Assembly: GCF_019448255.1 (NCBI RefSeq)
Contig: NZ_CP080410.1
Span: 2,294,001 to 2,358,000, forward strand
Direction of reading: 5' to 3'
Source: Qipengyuania flava
GTDB taxonomy: Bacteria > Pseudomonadota > Alphaproteobacteria > Sphingomonadales > Sphingomonadaceae
DNA length: 64,000 nucleotides
Shown here: positions 15,582-25,075 of the stretch, piece by piece
Layout of the letters: every line of letters begins with the position of its first letter
Position numbering within the stretch: the stretch's first letter is position 1
Translations under genes and position numbers: made by a program
The notes under the pieces: generated by a model
Told to the model about the DNA's origin: nothing
The model's input: only the letters and a program-made list of their open reading frames with translations
Database searches by the model: none

Positions 15582-17631
15582 GCACCTGCGGCAATTGCTC
15601 GGCCTCGCCGCCGGGCGCGTACCACAGGTAGAGCGGGACGCCCGCCGCGCCCTGGCGGGTCAGCATGCGGCTGATCTCCTCATCGGGCTGCGTCCAGTCA
15701 CCGCGCAGGGATATGACACCGACCTCTTCGAAGGCCGCGCGCGTTGCCTCGCGCTCGATGGCGACGCTTTCGTTGACCTTGCAGGTCACGCACCAGTCGG
15801 CGGTGAACCACACGAAGACCGGGCGCCCCGTGGCGCGCGCTTCGGCGAGTGCCGCTTCGCTGTAGTCGATGGGATCGAGCAGGCTTTCGGCCGAGGCGGT
15901 CGGCGCTTCGGGGCGCGGTAGCAGGGCCGTAGCCAGACCGAGGACGGCGACCAGCGCGGCAAGAATCGTGAGCGCCCCGCCGCCCTTGCGCTGAAACACG
16001 CCGGTCAGCGCGAGGCCTGCCAGCGCGAGGACACCTAGGCCCAGCACCATCGCGAGATACTCGCCGCCACCTATCCGCCAGACCAGCCAGGCGAGCGCCA
16101 GCGCGGTCAGCCCCATGGGCAGCGCCATCCAGCGCCGGAAGGTCTCCATCCAAGCGCCCGGTTTCGGCAAACGGCGGCGCAACGCGGGCACGAAGCCGAT
16201 GAGCAGGAAGGGCAGCGCAAGCCCAATGCCGAGCGCGACGAACACCAGCAGCCCGTGGATCGGCCGGATGACCAGCGCGGCCCCCAGCGCCGCCGCCATG
16301 AAGGGGCCGGTGCACGGTGTCGCCACGAATGCGGCCAGCAATCCGGTCGAGAAAGACCCACCGCGCGAGGGCGCCCCGCCCGATATCGCCATGCCGGGGA
16401 CTTCGAACACGCCGAGGAAGTTGGCAGTGATCGCCAGCGCCAGCAGGAACAGGCCGACCACGACCACGGGCTCCTGAAGCTGGAAGGCCCAGCCCACCTG
16501 CTCGCCCGCCGAACGCAGCAGCAGGATCGCGGCGCCGAGCGCTGCGCAAGCCAGCACCACACCGGCGGTATAGGCCAGCGCATCGATACGCGCCGCGCGC
16601 TCCTCGCCCCCCGCCTTGGCGAGCGCCAGCGCCTTGAGGCTGAGGATCGGGAAGACGCAGGGCATGATGTTGAGCAGCAGCCCGCCAAACAGCGCGGCGA
16701 GCAGCAGCTGCCACAGCACCGGTTCGGCCCCGCCGCCGCGGATCGGCTTCACCCCTTCGAGCGGCACATCGCCCGGCTCGGCCATGAAACGCACCCCGCG
16801 CCCGTTGCCAAGGTCGAGGATACCGGTGATCGTCTCGGGTCGCGGCTGCGCGGTCAAAGTCACACCCTTGGGCGCGGCAAAACGCTCGATCGGGATCTCG
16901 GCGACGAGCAAATTGCCTTCGCTGATGAAAGTCTGCGTGCCGGTGTAGATGGCGCGCTCGTTCTCCCCCAGCTCCGCCGTGCCTAGGAACAGGTGCAGCT
17001 GCCCAAGCGCGGTCTCTGCCGGGATCGGGATGCCGATCCGCAGCCTGGTGGGTGTAAATTCGAACAGCGCGGCGCTGTCGAGCGGCGGAACAATGGCCGC
17101 GCGCCAGGCACCGAAGCGCGGGTCTTCGCCGCTGCGCGATGGATCGAGCGTGAGGCGCGCCTGTTGCGGCACGCAGATCACGTCTGTGCAGGCAAGGTAG
17201 TTTGCCGTGACCGCAATCGGGGCAAGGTTCGCCACCGCCGCATCGGCCGGCACTGAAACCGGCACCAACACGGCGTAGTCGCCCTCGTACACGTGGTTCA
17301 TCAGCTCGGCGATGACGAGGCGCTTGGGCAGCGGATAGAGCGGCTCGCCCGGCTCCCAGCCTTCGGGAAGCTCCCAGTCGAGCTCCATGCCGAGCCCCGC
17401 GTCGCCCGGGTTTGACCAATAACCGTGCCATTCGGGGCCCGAGGGCTGGAAATGGAGCGCCAGCATCCAGGTCTCGCCCGGCTGCGGGGCGCCTTCGGCG
17501 ACCAGCTCGGCGGGCATCTTGTCGCTGCCGGGGCCGCGCGGGGCCCCCTGCGCCAAGGCCGGCATGGCGAAGGCCGCGGCCAGTAGCATCAGCAGCGCGG
17601 CAACCCGCTCCAATATCCTTGCGTCGATCAC
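15520..17631 (-). CDS. dsbD: Thiol:disulfide interchange protein DsbD-like (N-domain, TM domain, thioredoxin domain)
   Basis: A roughly 703-residue inner-membrane reductant transporter. After the signal peptide (A-A-A-F-A-M-P-A-L-A-Q) comes a periplasmic DsbD-N/DsbC-like domain with the pair A-C-T-D-V-I-C-V. Next are eight or so membrane segments with the two conserved Cys motifs N-I-M-P-C-V-F-P and A-T-P-C-T-G-P-F. A C-terminal thioredoxin domain carries W-C-V-T-C. Together these pass electrons from cytoplasmic thioredoxin to the periplasm. I favour the GTG giving I-D-A-R-I-L-E-R before the signal core; an ATG nine codons upstream would overlap the start codon of the divergent hydroxylase. 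The 3' end overlaps the convergent lipoprotein gene by 62 bases. Confidence 0.9.
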   Translation of the reverse strand: MIDARILERVAALLMLLAAAFAMPALAQGAPRGPGSDKMPAELVAEGAPQPGETWMLALHFQPSGPEWHGYWSNPGDAGLGMELDWELPEGWEPGEPLYPLPKRLVIAELMNHVYEGDYAVLVPVSVPADAAVANLAPIAVTANYLACTDVICVPQQARLTLDPSRSGEDPRFGAWRAAIVPPLDSAALFEFTPTRLRIGIPIPAETALGQLHLFLGTAELGENERAIYTGTQTFISEGNLLVAEIPIERFAAPKGVTLTAQPRPETITGILDLGNGRGVRFMAEPGDVPLEGVKPIRGGGAEPVLWQLLLAALFGGLLLNIMPCVFPILSLKALALAKAGGEERAARIDALAYTAGVVLACAALGAAILLLRSAGEQVGWAFQLQEPVVVVGLFLLALAITANFLGVFEVPGMAISGGAPSRGGSFSTGLLAAFVATPCTGPFMAAALGAALVIRPIHGLLVFVALGIGLALPFLLIGFVPALRRRLPKPGAWMETFRRWMALPMGLTALALAWLVWRIGGGEYLAMVLGLGVLALAGLALTGVFQRKGGGALTILAALVAVLGLATALLPRPEAPTASAESLLDPIDYSEAALAEARATGRPVFVWFTADWCVTCKVNESVAIEREATRAAFEEVGVISLRGDWTQPDEEISRMLTRQGAAGVPLYLWYAPGGEAEQLPQVLTPDLLVEKARSAPRPQPPR

Positions 17632-17656
17632 GCTGGCCGATCTAGGGACATGCCCC

Positions 17657-18871
17657 ATGACAGACAAGCGAGACCTGCTGATCCTAGGCGGCGGCCTGGT
17701 GGGCATGACCCTGGCCCTGGCGGCCGCGAAAAAGGGCCTTTCGTGCCACCTCGTCGACCGGGCCGATCCGGCCAGCCTCACCGCAGAAGGGTTCGACGGG
17801 CGCGCCTCGGCCATTTCGACCGCGAGCTGGCGCCTGTTCCGCCACATCGGGCTGGAAGAGACGCTGGAGCCGCATGGCTGCGACATCGCGGCGATTGCCG
17901 TGCTCGACCAAATGAAGGCGGGTCGCCTCGATTTCCGTCCCGAACCGCATGAAGGCACGCTTGGGCGCATGTTCGCCAACCGCCAGCTGCGCCTCGCCTT
18001 GCACGAAGCCGCTGCTAAAGAACCGCTGATCGCCTGGCACGCACCGGTCGAAGTCACCTCACGCGATCGCGGGGAGTTCGGGGTTTCCGCGACGCTCGCC
18101 GATGGCCGGGTGCTCGAAGCGACGTTGATGGTCGGCGCCGAAGGGCGCGGGTCGCCGAGCCGCGAAGAAGCCGGCTTCAAGATGGCCAGCTGGGACTACA
18201 GCCACCGCGCGATGATCGCCGGGCTCGATCATTCGAAATCGCACGAGAACGTGGCTTGGGAAATCTTCTATCCCGACGGGCCCTTCGCCCTGCTCCCGAT
18301 GCTCGATGGCCCCGACGGCCAGCACCGCAGCGCGCTGGTGTGGACCGTGGACGAGAAGGACGCCGCCGGCGTGCTCAAGCTGTCCGACCGTGCGTTCCTG
18401 GCCGAAGTCTACAAGCGCATGGGCAATTTGCTTGGCGATCTCACGCTCAACAGCCAGCGCTCCTCATGGCCGCTCAGCTTCCAGCACACGGCCAAGATCG
18501 TGGAGCACCGCCTCGCGCTCATTGGTGACAGCGCGCACGGCATGCACCCGATCGCGGGACAGGGCCTCAATTTGGGCCTGCGCGATGTGGGCGCGCTGGT
18601 CGATGTGCTCGACGAGGCGCTGCGGCTCGGCCTCGATCTTGGCGATGCGCAGGTGCTCAAGAAATACGAGGAATGGCGCGCGCTCGATTCGCTCATGGTC
18701 ATGGGCGCGACCGACAGCCTCACGCGCATTTTCGGCGTCCCCGGCAAGACGGCCAGCGCCGTTCGCCGCCTCGGCATGGCGGGCATCCAGCGCACCAGCT
18801 GGCTCAAGCGCTTCTTCATGGACGAAGCCCGCGGCATCTCCGGCGAGCTGCCCGAACTGCTGAAAGCCTAG
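17657..18871 (+). CDS. UbiH/COQ6-family FAD-dependent hydroxylase (ubiquinone biosynthesis-type)
   Basis: A 404-residue flavoprotein mono-oxygenase. The N terminus carries the dinucleotide-binding motif G-G-G-L-V-G-M-T-L-A, and the second FAD motif reads L-I-G-D-S-A-H-G-M-H-P-I-A-G-Q-G-L-N, the UbiH/UbiF/VisC signature. Such enzymes hydroxylate the aromatic ring of ubiquinone precursors; which position this one modifies cannot be told. The gene starts 25 bases from the dsbD start on the other strand, so each promoter must lie within or next to the other gene. It ends in a 4-base convergent overlap with the Mic60-like gene. Confidence 0.92.
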   Translation: MTDKRDLLILGGGLVGMTLALAAAKKGLSCHLVDRADPASLTAEGFDGRASAISTASWRLFRHIGLEETLEPHGCDIAAIAVLDQMKAGRLDFRPEPHEGTLGRMFANRQLRLALHEAAAKEPLIAWHAPVEVTSRDRGEFGVSATLADGRVLEATLMVGAEGRGSPSREEAGFKMASWDYSHRAMIAGLDHSKSHENVAWEIFYPDGPFALLPMLDGPDGQHRSALVWTVDEKDAAGVLKLSDRAFLAEVYKRMGNLLGDLTLNSQRSSWPLSFQHTAKIVEHRLALIGDSAHGMHPIAGQGLNLGLRDVGALVDVLDEALRLGLDLGDAQVLKKYEEWRALDSLMVMGATDSLTRIFGVPGKTASAVRRLGMAGIQRTSWLKRFFMDEARGISGELPELLKA

Positions 18872-19755
18872 CTCTCTTCCGCCGGGCTTAGCTGCTCGAT
18901 CCGGTTGCCCGCCCCGTCGCGCAGATTGCGCGGTTCGAGCACGGCGGCCGTTTCGATGAGGTCGAGCGCCCGCTGGGCCGCCGCATAGCGTTCCGCATCG
19001 CGGATCCAGCCTTCGGCGCTCTCGACACCCGGCAGGTTGCGCACTTCGGCAATGGCGGATTCGGTGCGCCCGCTTTCCAGGAACAGCCGCGCGCGTTCGA
19101 GGCGGCGCTGCGGCTGGGGCGACGGGGCGCTTTCACGGCGCACAACGAAGAGCTGCGACAGTTCTTCGCTAAAGCGCGCAAAGCCGGTCTGCCCGCTCGG
19201 TTCGGCAAGCCGCGGGGCGAGGCCTTCAAGCCGCGCGATCAGCTGGTCGAGCGTGACCGGGTCGCGGCTGGTGCGAATGATGGTGTCGACCGCGTTGGGC
19301 AAGCCGTCGCCGAAACGCAGCCGCAGCTGGTCGGCGAGGTAGCCGAGCTCCGCGCCCTTCTCGAGCGCGCGACGGGTCGCAAAGGCAATCAGCAGCCCTT
19401 CGGCGCGGGCCGCGTTCCCGGCTGCGGCTTCGGCTTGCAGGTCGAGCCGGGCAAGGCGCTGTTCGGCCGCGGCAAGGCGCTGGTCGAGGCCGCCCTGCTG
19501 CTCGGCCACGCGTTCGACCGCTTCCTGGGCTGCCTGGCTGGCAGTGGCGCTCGGCGTGGGGGTCGGCGACGTGGTGGGACTGGCGAGCGTTACCGGCTCA
19601 TCCTCCTCGATCACGACAGCGGGCTCTTCGTCCCCGGCAAAGGTGTAGACGGCGTAACCGGCAAGGGCGCCGCCGAGAAGAAAACTGGCAAGTACAGCGA
19701 TCAGGACAGGCCGCGCAGACGGCCCCTTGCTCCTGGAGCTGGTGTAATCGATCAT
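18868..19755 (-). CDS. Mic60/mitofilin-like inner-membrane protein (COG4223-type)
   Basis: A 295-residue protein with a short cytoplasmic N terminus, one membrane helix at about 17-38, a Pro/Thr/Ser-rich linker and a predicted coiled coil at about 85-145. The C-terminal helical domain is rich in A-E-R-A-R-L-F and A-V-L-E-P-R. The topology matches alphaproteobacterial Mic60, and the position directly after hemC-hemD is the conserved genomic location of that family. Alphaproteobacterial Mic60 homologues shape intracytoplasmic membranes or contact the outer membrane. Sequence conservation is low, so the assignment rests mainly on topology and synteny. Confidence 0.75.
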   Translation of the reverse strand: MIDYTSSRSKGPSARPVLIAVLASFLLGGALAGYAVYTFAGDEEPAVVIEEDEPVTLASPTTSPTPTPSATASQAAQEAVERVAEQQGGLDQRLAAAEQRLARLDLQAEAAAGNAARAEGLLIAFATRRALEKGAELGYLADQLRLRFGDGLPNAVDTIIRTSRDPVTLDQLIARLEGLAPRLAEPSGQTGFARFSEELSQLFVVRRESAPSPQPQRRLERARLFLESGRTESAIAEVRNLPGVESAEGWIRDAERYAAAQRALDLIETAAVLEPRNLRDGAGNRIEQLSPAEES

Positions 19756-19813
19756 TTACGTCCGTTCCGCGACCCCGTGCGCCCGTTTTCAGGCGCCTCC
19801 ATCTTTTGGTGGG

Positions 19814-20494
19814 CTAGGTCTGACACAAAGCGCGGGCCAAGGCCAGTAGGTCGGTGTCCGAAGGCGTGTCTGCGGTGTGGATGGATCGCCATCCGGTGCC
19901 CGCCATCGGTTCGACGCGCGGACCGATCAGCGCGAGATCGATACGACTGCGGTCCAGCCCTTCGCGTTCCGCCTCTTCGGCAAAGCGCCGGGCTGCCGCG
20001 CCCGAATGCAACGCAACCACGCCGCCCGAACGCAACGCCTCGGCATCCTCGCTCGTCAGGCCTTGCGGCTCTGCGCGATAAACCACGCGCGTTTCCACCG
20101 TGACGCTGTCGGGTGCGTGCAGGGGAACGCGGTCCTCGCCGGCCAGCCGTAGCAAGCGCAGCGCGCGCCCATCGAGCGTATCGAGCAAGCCCTGAAGCCC
20201 CCCGCGCCCGGTCTGACCGACAAGGAAGCCCGCATTTCGCGCGGCAACGGCGGTAGCTTCACCCACGGCGTGCACGGGCAGCCGGGTGTACGCATCAAGC
20301 TGGGGTCCTGCGTGCCGGAAAGCGTTGGCACTGCCCACCAGCAGGCCGTCGAATTCCTCGGGAGAAGGCGCATCCCACGCAACTGGCTCGATGGCAAAAA
20401 GCGGCGCGCCGCGAACGTTCATTCCCATGTCCTGCGCGCTCTGAGCGCTGACCGACCAGCCCGGTTCGGGCCGGAAGAGGAACAGCGGCTTCAC
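19814..20494 (-). CDS. hemD: Uroporphyrinogen-III synthase
   Basis: A 226-residue enzyme that closes and inverts ring D of hydroxymethylbilane to uroporphyrinogen III. The sequence is divergent, as is normal for HemD, but shows the two-domain alpha/beta layout with L-L-V-G-S-A-N-A-F and V-H-A-V-G-E-A-T-A (interdomain strand), then V-A-L-H-S-G-A-A-A-R-R-F and A-L-I-G-P-R-V. The GTG start overlaps the hemC stop by four bases (GTGA), giving direct translational coupling to the preceding step of the pathway. Confidence 0.92.
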   Translation of the reverse strand: MKPLFLFRPEPGWSVSAQSAQDMGMNVRGAPLFAIEPVAWDAPSPEEFDGLLVGSANAFRHAGPQLDAYTRLPVHAVGEATAVAARNAGFLVGQTGRGGLQGLLDTLDGRALRLLRLAGEDRVPLHAPDSVTVETRVVYRAEPQGLTSEDAEALRSGGVVALHSGAAARRFAEEAEREGLDRSRIDLALIGPRVEPMAGTGWRSIHTADTPSDTDLLALARALCQT

Positions 20495-21423
20495 CCCGCC
20501 GCCTGACCGAAGTGGTCGGTGACCGCGCTCGGCGCGGCTTCCAGCAGAGCGCGTGCGAGGTCCAACGGGGCCTGCCGGTCCCCGGCGGCAAAGCGCGCCG
20601 TGTCGGCTATCCGGACCGCGCCATCCGGGCTGAAGATCGCCGCGGTGAGCGTGATTGTCTCGCCATCGGTCTGCGAAAGCGCGGCAATGGCGCTGCTGCA
20701 ACCCCCGCCCAGGCCTTCGAGCAGGCGGCGTTCCGCAGCGATTTCGGCGTGGCTCGGCGCGTGGTCGATAGCGGCGAGGAGGTCGCGCACGCGGTTGTCC
20801 TCGCGGCGGCATTCGAGACCGATGGCGGCCTGCGCCGGTGCGGGCAGCCAGTCTGACGGGTCGAGCCGGACGCCCACCGTGTCTTCGCCCAGCCGGTCCA
20901 GCCCGGCGGCGGCAAGGAAGGTCGCATCCGCCTCGCCCGCATCGAGCTTGGCCATGCGCGTGGCGACATTACCGCGGATGGAAACTACCTCGAGATCCGG
21001 CCGCGCGTGCAGCAGCTGGGCCGCGCGGCGCGGGGCGCTGGTGCCGACCCTTGCACCTTGCGGAATATCGGCGATGGACGCAGCGCCCAGCAGCCGGTCC
21101 GCCTTGTCCGCGCGCGGCAAGATGGCGCCAATCACCAGCGCCTCGGGACGAATGGTCTCGACATCCTTCATCGAATGGACAGCCGCGTCGATGCGCCCGT
21201 CGACCAGCCACTGGTCGAGTTCGCGGGTCCACAGCGCCTTACCACCGATTTCCGCCAGCGGCCGGTCCTGCACCTTGTCTCCGCTGGCGATCACGGGGAC
21301 GAGTTCGACCGCCGATTCTTTCCATCCATGCGCTGCGCACAGGCGCGCGCGGGCTTCGTGGGCCTGCGCCATGGCAAGCGGGGATCGGCGGGTTCCGAGG
21401 CGGATCAGGGGGGTGTCAGACAT
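20491..21423 (-). CDS. hemC: Hydroxymethylbilane synthase (porphobilinogen deaminase)
   Basis: A 310-residue cytoplasmic enzyme that polymerises four porphobilinogens. Typical motifs are L-G-T-R-R-S-P-L-A-M-A-Q-A near the N terminus, the catalytic Asp region in H-S-M-K-D-V-E-T, R-V-G-T-S-A-P-R-R-A-A-Q, and the dipyrromethane-cofactor Cys in L-G-G-G-C-S-S. The length is normal. It heads a hemC-hemD-Mic60-like minus-strand operon. It is divergent from tsaD with only 46 bases between the starts. Confidence 0.97.
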   Translation of the reverse strand: MSDTPLIRLGTRRSPLAMAQAHEARARLCAAHGWKESAVELVPVIASGDKVQDRPLAEIGGKALWTRELDQWLVDGRIDAAVHSMKDVETIRPEALVIGAILPRADKADRLLGAASIADIPQGARVGTSAPRRAAQLLHARPDLEVVSIRGNVATRMAKLDAGEADATFLAAAGLDRLGEDTVGVRLDPSDWLPAPAQAAIGLECRREDNRVRDLLAAIDHAPSHAEIAAERRLLEGLGGGCSSAIAALSQTDGETITLTAAIFSPDGAVRIADTARFAAGDRQAPLDLARALLEAAPSAVTDHFGQAAG

Positions 21424-21469
21424 ACGGGTCGGCTTGCCCTAGCGAGCCACGGCGCTAAGGGGAAGCGGG
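21424..21469. promoter_or_regulatory. Compact divergent promoter region hemC/tsaD
   Basis: Only 46 bases separate the two start codons. For tsaD, TTGCCC (21434-21439), 15 bases and CTAAGG (21455-21460) sit nine bases before the ATG. For hemC the minus strand shows CTAGGG thirteen bases before its ATG with TTCCCC 16 bases further up. The two promoters would overlap and could compete. The elements are weak, so this is inference from position. Confidence 0.35.
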
Positions 21470-22498
21470 ATGGCACTGGTTCTCGGCATAGAAAGCTCTT
21501 GCGACGAAACTGCGGTCGCGCTGGTCGACAGCGCGCGCCGTATCGTGGCGCAGCGCATCGCTTCGCAGGACGAAGAGCACGCGCCCTTCGGCGGCGTGGT
21601 GCCGGAGATTGCCGCGCGCGCCCATGCCGAGCGCCTCGCCCCGATGATCGAGGGCGTGCTGGCCGACGCCGGTGTAGGCCTGGCCGATTGCGATGCGATT
21701 GCCGCGACCGCCGGGCCGGGTCTCATAGGCGGGGTCATGGTCGGGCTGGTGAGCGCCAAGGCCCTCGCCATGGCGACCGACACGCCGCTGATCGCGATCA
21801 ACCACCTCGAAGGACATGCGCTGAGCCCGCGCCTTGCCGACGAGAGCATAGAATTTCCCTATGCCCTCCTGCTCGTCTCGGGTGGGCACTGCCAGATTCT
21901 CCGGGTCGATGGCGTGGGCGAATACCGCCGCCTTGCGACCACTATCGATGACGCGCTGGGCGAGGCCTTCGACAAGACCGCCAAGATCCTCGGCCTCGGC
22001 TTTCCCGGAGGCCCTGCGGTCGAACGCACGGCGCTGGAAGGCGATGCCAGCGCCGTTCCCCTGCCCCGCCCAATGGTCGGCAGCGGCGAACCGCATTTCT
22101 CCTTCGCCGGGCTCAAGAGCGCGGTCCTGCGCGCGCATGAGAGCGGCCAATACGCAGTCGCGGACATCGCGGCGAGCTTCCAGCAGGCCGCGGTCGATTG
22201 CGTAACCGACCGGTTGCGCATTGCGCTCGAGGGCATGGACGATGTCGACACGCTGGTCGTGGCCGGCGGTGTTGCCGCGAACAAAACCGTGCGCGCCGCG
22301 CTTGAAGGCCTCGCCGCCGATCATTCCATGCGCTTTGCCGCCCCGCCACCAAGGCTGTGCACCGACAACGCGGCGATGATCGCCTGGGCCGGTATCGAGC
22401 GCCTTGGCCAGGACGACCCTCTCGACATTTCCGCGCGCCCCCGATGGCCGCTGGACCCTGATGCCGAGCCGGTGCGCGGCGCAGGGGTAAAGGCATGA
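21470..22498 (+). CDS. tsaD: tRNA N6-adenosine threonylcarbamoyltransferase TsaD
   Basis: A 342-residue ASKHA-fold metalloenzyme that transfers the threonylcarbamoyl group onto A37 of ANN-decoding tRNAs together with TsaB and TsaE. Diagnostic features are G-I-E-S-S-C-D-E-T at the N terminus, the metal-binding [14 protein letters not shown] and V-V-A-G-G-V-A-A-N. The length is normal. It overlaps gpsA by four bases, a common neighbour order in Sphingomonadales. Confidence 0.97.
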   Translation: MALVLGIESSCDETAVALVDSARRIVAQRIASQDEEHAPFGGVVPEIAARAHAERLAPMIEGVLADAGVGLADCDAIAATAGPGLIGGVMVGLVSAKALAMATDTPLIAINHLEGHALSPRLADESIEFPYALLLVSGGHCQILRVDGVGEYRRLATTIDDALGEAFDKTAKILGLGFPGGPAVERTALEGDASAVPLPRPMVGSGEPHFSFAGLKSAVLRAHESGQYAVADIAASFQQAAVDCVTDRLRIALEGMDDVDTLVVAGGVAANKTVRAALEGLAADHSMRFAAPPPRLCTDNAAMIAWAGIERLGQDDPLDISARPRWPLDPDAEPVRGAGVKA

Positions 22499-23487
22499 GC
22501 GGCGTCGGCGTCCTTGGAGCTGGAGCATGGGGCACGGCGCTGGCGCAAATGCTCGCCAGCGATGGGCGCGAGGTGCTGATCTGGGCCCGCGAGGAAGAGC
22601 TGGTCGAGGAGATCAATTCGAAGCGCACCAACTCGCTCTTCCTGCCGTCTGCAAAGCTTTCCGAGACCATCCGCGCGACCGGAGATCTGGGCGAAATGGC
22701 GGCGCTCGACGCGCTGCTGGTCGTTACGCCTGCGCAGCATATGGGCAGCGTGCTGTCCGCCATGCCGGCCCATCCGCGCGATCTCGTGCTGTGTTCCAAG
22801 GGGATCGAGGCGGGCAGCGGCCGGTTGATGAACCATGTGGCCAAGGACGCCGCGCCCGGCAGCGCGATTGCCGTCTTGTCCGGCCCGACCTTCGCGCATG
22901 AAGTCGCCGCCGGCTTACCGACCGCCGTCACGCTCGCCTGCGCCGAGGGCGAAGAGCAGTGGGATCGCATCGCCCCCGTGGTCGCGCGCCAGACCTTCCG
23001 GCCCTATTATTCGGACGACGTGACGGGCGCCGAAATCGGCGGCTCGGTCAAGAACGTGCTCGCCATTGCCTGCGGCGTGGTCGACGGGCTTGGCCTCGGC
23101 CAGAACGCCCGCGCGGCGCTCATCGCGCGCGGCTATGCCGAAATGCTGCGCTTTGGCGAGGCGCTGGGGGCACGGGCCGAAACGCTCGCGGGCCTGTGCG
23201 GCCTCGGCGACCTCGTGCTCACCTGCTCGTCCACTTCAAGCCGCAATTTCTCGCTCGGCAAGGCCTTGGGCGAAGGGCAAAAGGCCGAAGACCTGATGGC
23301 CGACCGCCGCACGGTGGCCGAAGGCGCGCACACAGCGCCCGTGCTGGTCGAACTCGCCGCACGCCATGCGGTCGCCATGCCTATCGTTACCGCGGTCTAT
23401 GGCCTCCTCAAGGGCGATGAACCGCGCGAGGTCGTCTCCGGCCTCCTCTCGCGCCCCTTGCGCGCCGAACAGGGAAGCGCCGAGTGA
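22495..23487 (+). CDS. gpsA: Glycerol-3-phosphate dehydrogenase [NAD(P)+]
   Basis: A 330-residue cytoplasmic enzyme that reduces dihydroxyacetone phosphate to sn-glycerol-3-phosphate for phospholipid synthesis. The N-terminal Rossmann motif is [10 protein letters not shown]; the catalytic-domain motifs are [10 protein letters not shown] and [11 protein letters not shown] (catalytic Lys). The later [13 protein letters not shown] segment is also typical. The start and stop overlap its neighbours (ATGA with tsaD, GTGA with the flippase), so the three genes form one coupled unit. Confidence 0.97.
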   Translation: MSGVGVLGAGAWGTALAQMLASDGREVLIWAREEELVEEINSKRTNSLFLPSAKLSETIRATGDLGEMAALDALLVVTPAQHMGSVLSAMPAHPRDLVLCSKGIEAGSGRLMNHVAKDAAPGSAIAVLSGPTFAHEVAAGLPTAVTLACAEGEEQWDRIAPVVARQTFRPYYSDDVTGAEIGGSVKNVLAIACGVVDGLGLGQNARAALIARGYAEMLRFGEALGARAETLAGLCGLGDLVLTCSSTSSRNFSLGKALGEGQKAEDLMADRRTVAEGAHTAPVLVELAARHAVAMPIVTAVYGLLKGDEPREVVSGLLSRPLRAEQGSAE

Positions 23488-24986
23488 CAGCGGAAAAACC
23501 CGACGAGGATATGTCCGCCCTCGCCAAGGGCGGCAGGCAGAACTTTTTCGGCTTCATCCTGCGCCTCGTCGCGCGGCTGCCGTTCCTGTTTATTGCCGGG
23601 CGCCTTTACGGCCCCGATGCGCTGGGCCGCTTCGCTTCCGCGCTGGTGGTGGTCGAGCTGGTCGCGCTGGTCTGCGCGATGGGCGAGAAACGCGGTCTTG
23701 CGCAGCGGCTGGCCGAGGGCGAGGACGCGCATCCAGCGAACCTCGTCTACGACGGGATGCTGCTGGCGCTGATCTTTTCAGGCCTTGCCGCCGTGTTCTT
23801 CTGGTTCGTGCCCGCCCCGCTGTTCCCGAGCGGCGAGTTCACCGAGCTCGACCGCTTCATCGTGCTCGCCATCCCCGGCTATGCGCTGACCGAGATCGTG
23901 CTCGCCGCACAGGCCTACAAATACGATATCGCCACCACTGTCCGCGCCCGCGCGGTGGTCGAGCCGTGGACGATCTCGATCATGGCAGGGGTGTTCTACT
24001 TCTGGCCCGCCGTGAGCGATTCCGGCCTCGCCATGGCCTACCTCGCCTCGATCTACGCAGGCCTCGCGACAGGCCTGTGGTCGTTCTTCCGCTGCTACGG
24101 TCCGCCGCGCCACTGGCGCCCGCACCCTGTCTACATGGGCCGCATGACCATGCGCGCGCTGCCGCTTGCCACCGCCGATGCAATCGAATGGGGCACGCGC
24201 CGTGTGGACATCTTCATCCTCGGCCTGTTCGCCGCGCCTGCTGCAGTCGGCGTCTATTACATCGCCCAGCAGGTCGCTTCGCTGCCGCAGAAGCTGAAGA
24301 CCAGTTTCGAGCCGATCCTTGGCCCCGTCATTACCAAGAACCTCAAGACCAAGAACTACGAGGCCATCGCCCGGCAGATCTGCCAGGTCGGCTTCTGGAT
24401 CGTCGCCATGCAGGCCGGCATCGCGCTGGCGCTGGGCGTACCGGGCGAAGCTGTCATGGGCCTTGTCGGGCCAGAGTTCGTCGGCGGTACGGGCGCGCTC
24501 GCCTTCCTGCTTATCGCCGAAGTGGTCGCCGCCACGGCCGTCGTCTCCGAGGCCGTGCTGGTCTATGTCGCGCGGGTCCGCAATCTGTGGATCTCGATTG
24601 CCACCATCGTGCTGCAGGCGGTGCTGACCGTGGTGCTGATCGAAGCCATGGTGCGCGGCGGCTATGGCGAGCCCTACAAGGCTGCTGCCGCCGCCATTGC
24701 GCTGATGCTGGCACTCGGCACAGCGAGCCTCGTGAAGGCCGTGCTGCTGTCGAAAATCCTCGGACACACGATCAACACGTTCCGCTGGCCGCTCGTCTGG
24801 GCGGTCGCCCCGGCGGTGCTGGTGGGCTGGCTTGCAACCCAGCTTCCCGAGTGGGCGGAGCTGATCGTCGGCATCCCCGCAATCCTCGGCATCTATGGCC
24901 TGGTGATCTGGAAAAAGGGCTTCGGCCCCGAAGATCGAGTGCTTTTCAAGCGCAATCTCGACAAGGACGAACCATCTGAAACCTAA
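23484..24986 (+). CDS. Wzx-like polysaccharide/lipid-linked sugar flippase (MOP superfamily)
   Basis: A 500-residue protein with about 12-14 hydrophobic segments and few charged residues between them. It begins with N-F-F-G-F-I-L-R-L-V-A-R, typical of polysaccharide transporters. Members flip undecaprenyl-linked sugars, or other lipid-linked molecules, across the inner membrane. The GTG start overlaps the gpsA stop by four bases. The exopolysaccharide operon with Wza/Wzc/Wzy genes lies about 10 kb away; this could be its flippase, but the substrate is not shown by the sequence. Confidence 0.82.
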   Translation: MTAEKPDEDMSALAKGGRQNFFGFILRLVARLPFLFIAGRLYGPDALGRFASALVVVELVALVCAMGEKRGLAQRLAEGEDAHPANLVYDGMLLALIFSGLAAVFFWFVPAPLFPSGEFTELDRFIVLAIPGYALTEIVLAAQAYKYDIATTVRARAVVEPWTISIMAGVFYFWPAVSDSGLAMAYLASIYAGLATGLWSFFRCYGPPRHWRPHPVYMGRMTMRALPLATADAIEWGTRRVDIFILGLFAAPAAVGVYYIAQQVASLPQKLKTSFEPILGPVITKNLKTKNYEAIARQICQVGFWIVAMQAGIALALGVPGEAVMGLVGPEFVGGTGALAFLLIAEVVAATAVVSEAVLVYVARVRNLWISIATIVLQAVLTVVLIEAMVRGGYGEPYKAAAAAIALMLALGTASLVKAVLLSKILGHTINTFRWPLVWAVAPAVLVGWLATQLPEWAELIVGIPAILGIYGLVIWKKGFGPEDRVLFKRNLDKDEPSET

Positions 24987-25075
24987 GCGGTTTCGTGCTT
25001 CCCCATACCGTTCAGACAGCGTTCACCGCCCAAGGAGGTAACGTTGTAACACCGAGATAACGGGGAGGACTGCCC

